From contig CM036256.1 in NCBI GenBank assembly GCA_020698575.1, positions 19,793,908 through 19,857,907 of the forward strand: a DNA stretch of 64,000 nt. Reading direction: 5' to 3'. A model generated the notes under the pieces. That model saw only the letters and a program-made list of their open reading frames with translations. It was not told the origin of the DNA and did not search any database. How positions within the stretch are numbered: position 1 is the stretch's first letter; each line of letters begins with the position of its first letter. Below are positions 61,079-64,000 of the stretch, piece by piece. A program made the translations under genes and the position numbers. The DNA comes from Bostrychus sinensis. Lineage: Eukaryota > Chordata > Actinopteri > Gobiiformes > Eleotridae.

Positions 61079-61082
61079 TGAT

Positions 61083-61948
61083 CATGGTCTTTGATGAATA
61101 GCTTGGACACAGGGTGGCTAGAGTCAAGCACGACTGGGTGAATGATGTCTGGGTCTAGGTCAGCTCTTCTTAGTCTTCCGCCAACTCGTATGAGTCCAAG
61201 GTCAACATCCAGTTCCAGGGCCAATGTCAGCAGCCTACTGGTGGATGGCAAGGGCTTTCCCAATTTCAGGGCATGGAGTTCAGCTTGGAAGCTTTCCTCT
61301 TGAGCCTTTCTGAGGAGGATGATCTCGGCGTTAAGGTTGGACTGGTCAAGGTTTAACAGTGGAGTTACTGCAATGATGGCTTCTTCCCAGGTGGACCAGT
61401 TTGTCAGATCAAGCAGTTTCAGGTCAGGTAATGGGCATGTGGTGATATGGAAGGCATGAGTTGATTTCCTTAATTCTGGGTTTTTATCCTCATTAATTCC
61501 CAGCTTCAGAATAGGCTCATCCCATCCTCTATCAGTTTGCCACAAGTCTTGGAGAATTACTTTGGCTCTGGTCAGAAAGGGAAGCAGGTAACCACCTTTG
61601 AAATTGGTACCCTGGTCACAAAGGATCTCGGCTGGACATCCACGTCGGGCAATAAAACAACGCAATGCCATGAGAAAGGCGTCAGTATTGGCTTGCCAAA
61701 GCACGATAGATGGAGTGCATTGTGATGACAGAGGAATCCACAGGAAGTGGTATGCAGTGGTATCCCAGCATGTCAGTGCCGCAGTTCCACCGCAAACCTA
61801 AAGTAGGCTCCTGAGGGTCAGAAGTGGACCGAGAGAGCCGTAACTCAGCATATTGTGACCTGGCTTCTGATGGTAGGTGCTGGATCACACTAAGCACATT
61901 ACAGCAGGTTGTCCACAAGGGTGCGTCCTTCTGTCGCAGTGGAGACAC
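61083..61948 (-). pseudogene. BEL/Pao A17/RNase H region with integrase fragment inserted
   Basis: 61682-61948 holds the 'LRWNC...LGYHC' and 'IYRALASQY' blocks. 61036-61704 resumes with YLLPFLTRAKVILQDLW and the downstream RVGGRLRRA region. Between ASQY and YLLPF, where the family normally has a short DPLG-type motif, sit 98 bp copied from the integrase (61591-61688). Confidence 0.8.
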
Positions 61949-62514
61949 TATGCAAACAATTATCTATGTAGAAAGACTGTTCAATGGTGTTGCAGATGTC
62001 GGGGTCAGGTGAGCTTTTACCATGAGTTTGTAAGGCATATATGGCGCAGCAAGGATGGCACGTGGTACCAAATGGAAGCACTTGCCACTCAAGGACTGAT
62101 GGCTCTTCATCCATCTTCAGGTCTCTCCAGAGAAAGCACAGCAGTGGACGGTCTGATGGCAACAAGCGGACCTGATGGAACATTGTCCTTGATGTCTCTC
62201 GTGATGGCAACCGATTGTTGTTTGAAGCAGAGAAGATCTCCAGTTAGGGTAGGTCTGGGAGTTGGTCCAGGCAGGAGGAAGTCATTGAGGGATTGGACTT
62301 GATATTGGTATGAGCAGTTAAGGACAAGGTGATGTTTACCCTTGTGTTGAAGGATAACGTGGTGAGGAAGAAACCAGGACTCAGAGGTAAGTAGGTCTGC
62401 ACTAGGATCCAACTTTGTGACATAGCCAGCTTTTAGGAGTTTGTGAATTTCTTCATTGTGTATTTCAGCCAGCTGAGGGTGCAGGGTTAGACTGCGTTCA
62501 CCGCTACGGAGCAT
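61899..62514 (-). pseudogene. BEL/Pao reverse transcriptase, frameshifted
   Basis: Two overlapping frames, 62107-62514 and 61899-62210. The first has the 'WFLPHHVI' and 'LVLNCSYQ' fingers region; the second has 'WQVLPFGTT' and the catalytic FYIDNC (the YxDD-type box of this clade). At least one frameshift separates them. Confidence 0.8.
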
Positions 62515-62732
62515 TAGAAGAGCTGATCATTTAGTGACATGTAGGAAATTGTGGATGTCTCAAGAGTGATGTGGCATAGCGCAGTTCTGTTTACATCAAC
62601 TCTTTCTGTAAGGGAGTCAAGAAGTTGGAGTGTATGCTAACCTTGCTTTGATCTCACAGCTTCCTTTGGTTTAACATAAGGAAAGGTGTCTATCTGCCAG
62701 AGCTTAGCAACATTTTTCAGCAGCTTAGTGCT

Positions 62733-63513
62733 TTAAGAAGAGGTGGAAAGAAAAAGGTATTGTCTAGGGGCTAGTGAGTATTGGCTGGTAGGTCCTTGTA
62801 TGGCCCAGCCCAAAGCAGTACACACAGAGATGGGAGCACCAGGAGGACCAAGGTAAGGAGACTGGATTGACACAGTTAGTTGAGGATGATCAGAACCAAT
62901 GAGAACAAGAGGCTGGACTTTGCGGAGAGAAGGCAACGGTAGCCCCCGAGGGTGAGGGTAACACAAGCGTTTCAAGAGGGCAAGAATGCTCCATGAAGTT
63001 AAGGTTACTGGTGGTGAAAGTATTCTGCACATGTTAAGTGGGAGAGGAAGTTCCAGCTGGTGATATGGTAAAGGATACAGGGGCTCCTTGGACATGCAGG
63101 ACATCTTGTCTCACAGTTCGAAGGTCAAGCCTTTCAGGCTGACTGCTAAGGCCAAGAAGTGCAACAGCTTTGGGCAAAAGGATAGACTGCTCAGAACTGT
63201 CATCTAAAATGGCATAAGTTTTAAAATACTGACCACCATGGGAAAGTACAACAGGAATAATTTTCAGAAAAACTTTGAGAGAACAATGAGGGTAGTCTAA
63301 GAATAGAGCAGGACCAGAGGCATTGACCATTAAACAGGTGTCAGCTGAAGGAATAGTGTCATGCAAAATAGTCAAGTGATGCCCTTTGCAAATATTGTGT
63401 AAGTGAGCAAGAATCTGATGAATGGATACGACAACACCTCCAGCAGCAATTATTATCAACAATCCATTGTTTCTTCTCAGAACTGGACAGCTTGGTGAAC
63501 TGGGGACAGCCAA
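62733..63513 (-). pseudogene. BEL/Pao aspartic protease region, frameshifted
   Basis: Frame 63034-63513 carries 'AILDDSSEQSILLP', where the retropepsin-like active site is normally D-D-G or D-S/T-G, so the glycine appears lost. Frame 62733-63104 carries the C-terminal 'PLVLIGSDHP' and 'LGWAIQGP' blocks. A frameshift lies between them. Confidence 0.75.
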
Positions 63514-64000
63514 TTAGGAAATGTTCTTTGTTATTACAGAAAGGGTAGTAAGGGAAGATCTTGGTCTTCTTAGCTAAGCGAGGTGTGGACAGTTTCCCAG
63601 CATTATCTACTCTAAAGTCACTGGTAAGATACATGGTGACTCGGGGTTTATCTTTACCTCTGGTTATGGTTGACCTTTTTGCTTCCAGGTCCTTCCGTTC
63701 CCTATCAGATGATGAGATTTGGGATGCATCACTGGCAATGTGTCGGGCTTGGGCTTTCTTCTGGAGCCATGAAGAGAAGTCTGGTAGGGTGTAATCCTGA
63801 CGTCCTTTGCTGAGAATGCCCTGATTTAGGCAGTGTTCAATGAAAGAATCGCAGTAACTTGGAGGTAACTTGCTCAACAGTCGATCAACATGGGAGCCAC
63901 ATTTTAATTCAGGGCCATCTTCACCTTCTATGATTAGGCACCTGCTGCTTGTACCTGGGTCAGTGACAAAACATCCAATTTTTAGTGTCCGTAGTGTCAA
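63359..64000 (-). pseudogene. BEL/Pao Gag C-terminal part (runs off window)
   Basis: 214-codon frame open at the right edge. It has Leu/Pro-rich Gag-like sequence (LLSKLPPSYCDSFIEH), then a cysteine/histidine-rich segment (YPFCNNKEHFLIGC and CCWRCCRIH) like the zinc knuckles between Gag and protease in this family. The N-terminus is outside the window. The next segment is in another frame. Confidence 0.7.

Larger units (their letters stand above)
59736..64000 (-). mobile_element. BEL/Pao LTR retrotransposon, 3' part, degenerate
   Basis: Read on the minus strand, the order is Gag end, protease, reverse transcriptase, A17/RNase H region, integrase, 3' LTR, as in BEL/Pao. The reading frame changes at nearly every segment, so it is a dead copy. 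The 5' end and 5' LTR lie beyond the right edge. A 98-bp integrase piece is duplicated into the A17 region and a short tailed insert interrupts the integrase. Parts are listed separately. Confidence 0.85.

Noticed and set aside
61824..62302. Plus-strand frames of 62 and 141 codons
   Set aside because: Antisense shadows of the BEL/Pao reverse transcriptase region.
1..64000. CRISPR arrays, bacterial operons, phage or plasmid modules
   Set aside because: None seen; the gene structure is that of a vertebrate nuclear chromosome.

Overview
The window is nuclear DNA from a bony fish, most likely a teleost. It holds intron-rich vertebrate genes with GT/AG splice sites, AT-rich spacers, and repeat families typical of teleosts: Tc1/mariner fragments and MITEs, tail fragments of non-LTR retroposons, hAT-like 'ggctgcac' elements and a BEL/Pao LTR retrotransposon. 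The species cannot be read from the sequence alone.

Layout, left to right. (1) 1-3.7 kb: non-coding, with a degenerate TTTAGWCC minisatellite at 2.4-2.85 kb. (2) 3.7-14.1 kb, plus strand: sema6b, a transmembrane class 6 semaphorin; 16 coding exons join in frame to 897 aa. (3) 18.1-18.9 kb, minus strand: a single-exon GPR35/GPR55-like receptor, convergent with sema6b. (4) 19-32.8 kb: a gene-poor, repeat-rich spacer with two TIR elements carrying tRNA-like boxes, nested MITE/minisatellite/retroposon at 22.4-23.3 kb and a dead Tc1 fragment at 25 kb. (5) 33.3-43.7 kb, plus: a ROR-family nuclear receptor, 10 coding exons, 494 aa, closest to ROR-gamma in parts of its ligand-binding domain. (6) 44.5-45.4 kb, minus: a tentative, unrecognised two-exon gene for a small secreted or membrane protein, with TATA box, consensus splice sites and a signal peptide. 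(7) 46.3-51.8 kb, plus: sh3gl1 (endophilin A2), 9 exons, 368 aa. (8) 53.8-56.6 kb, plus: stap2, a PH-SH2 adaptor, 11 exons, 364 aa. (9) 58.3-58.5 kb: a GC-rich island ending in a good splice donor, probably the first non-coding exon of a further gene. (10) 59.7-64 kb, minus: a broken BEL/Pao element running off the right edge.

sema6b, sh3gl1 and stap2 are also neighbours on human 19p13.3, which supports the ortholog calls. A ROR gene inside this block is notable, because human ROR genes lie on 15q, 9q and 1q. The genes are separately promoted and form no operon. Functionally the block mixes axon guidance (sema6b), endocytosis (sh3gl1) and immune-type signalling (the ROR receptor, stap2, the GPR35-like receptor). 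Exon boundaries were placed by hand from splice consensus, reading frame and recalled family sequence. Each of the four spliced gene models sums to an exact multiple of three.
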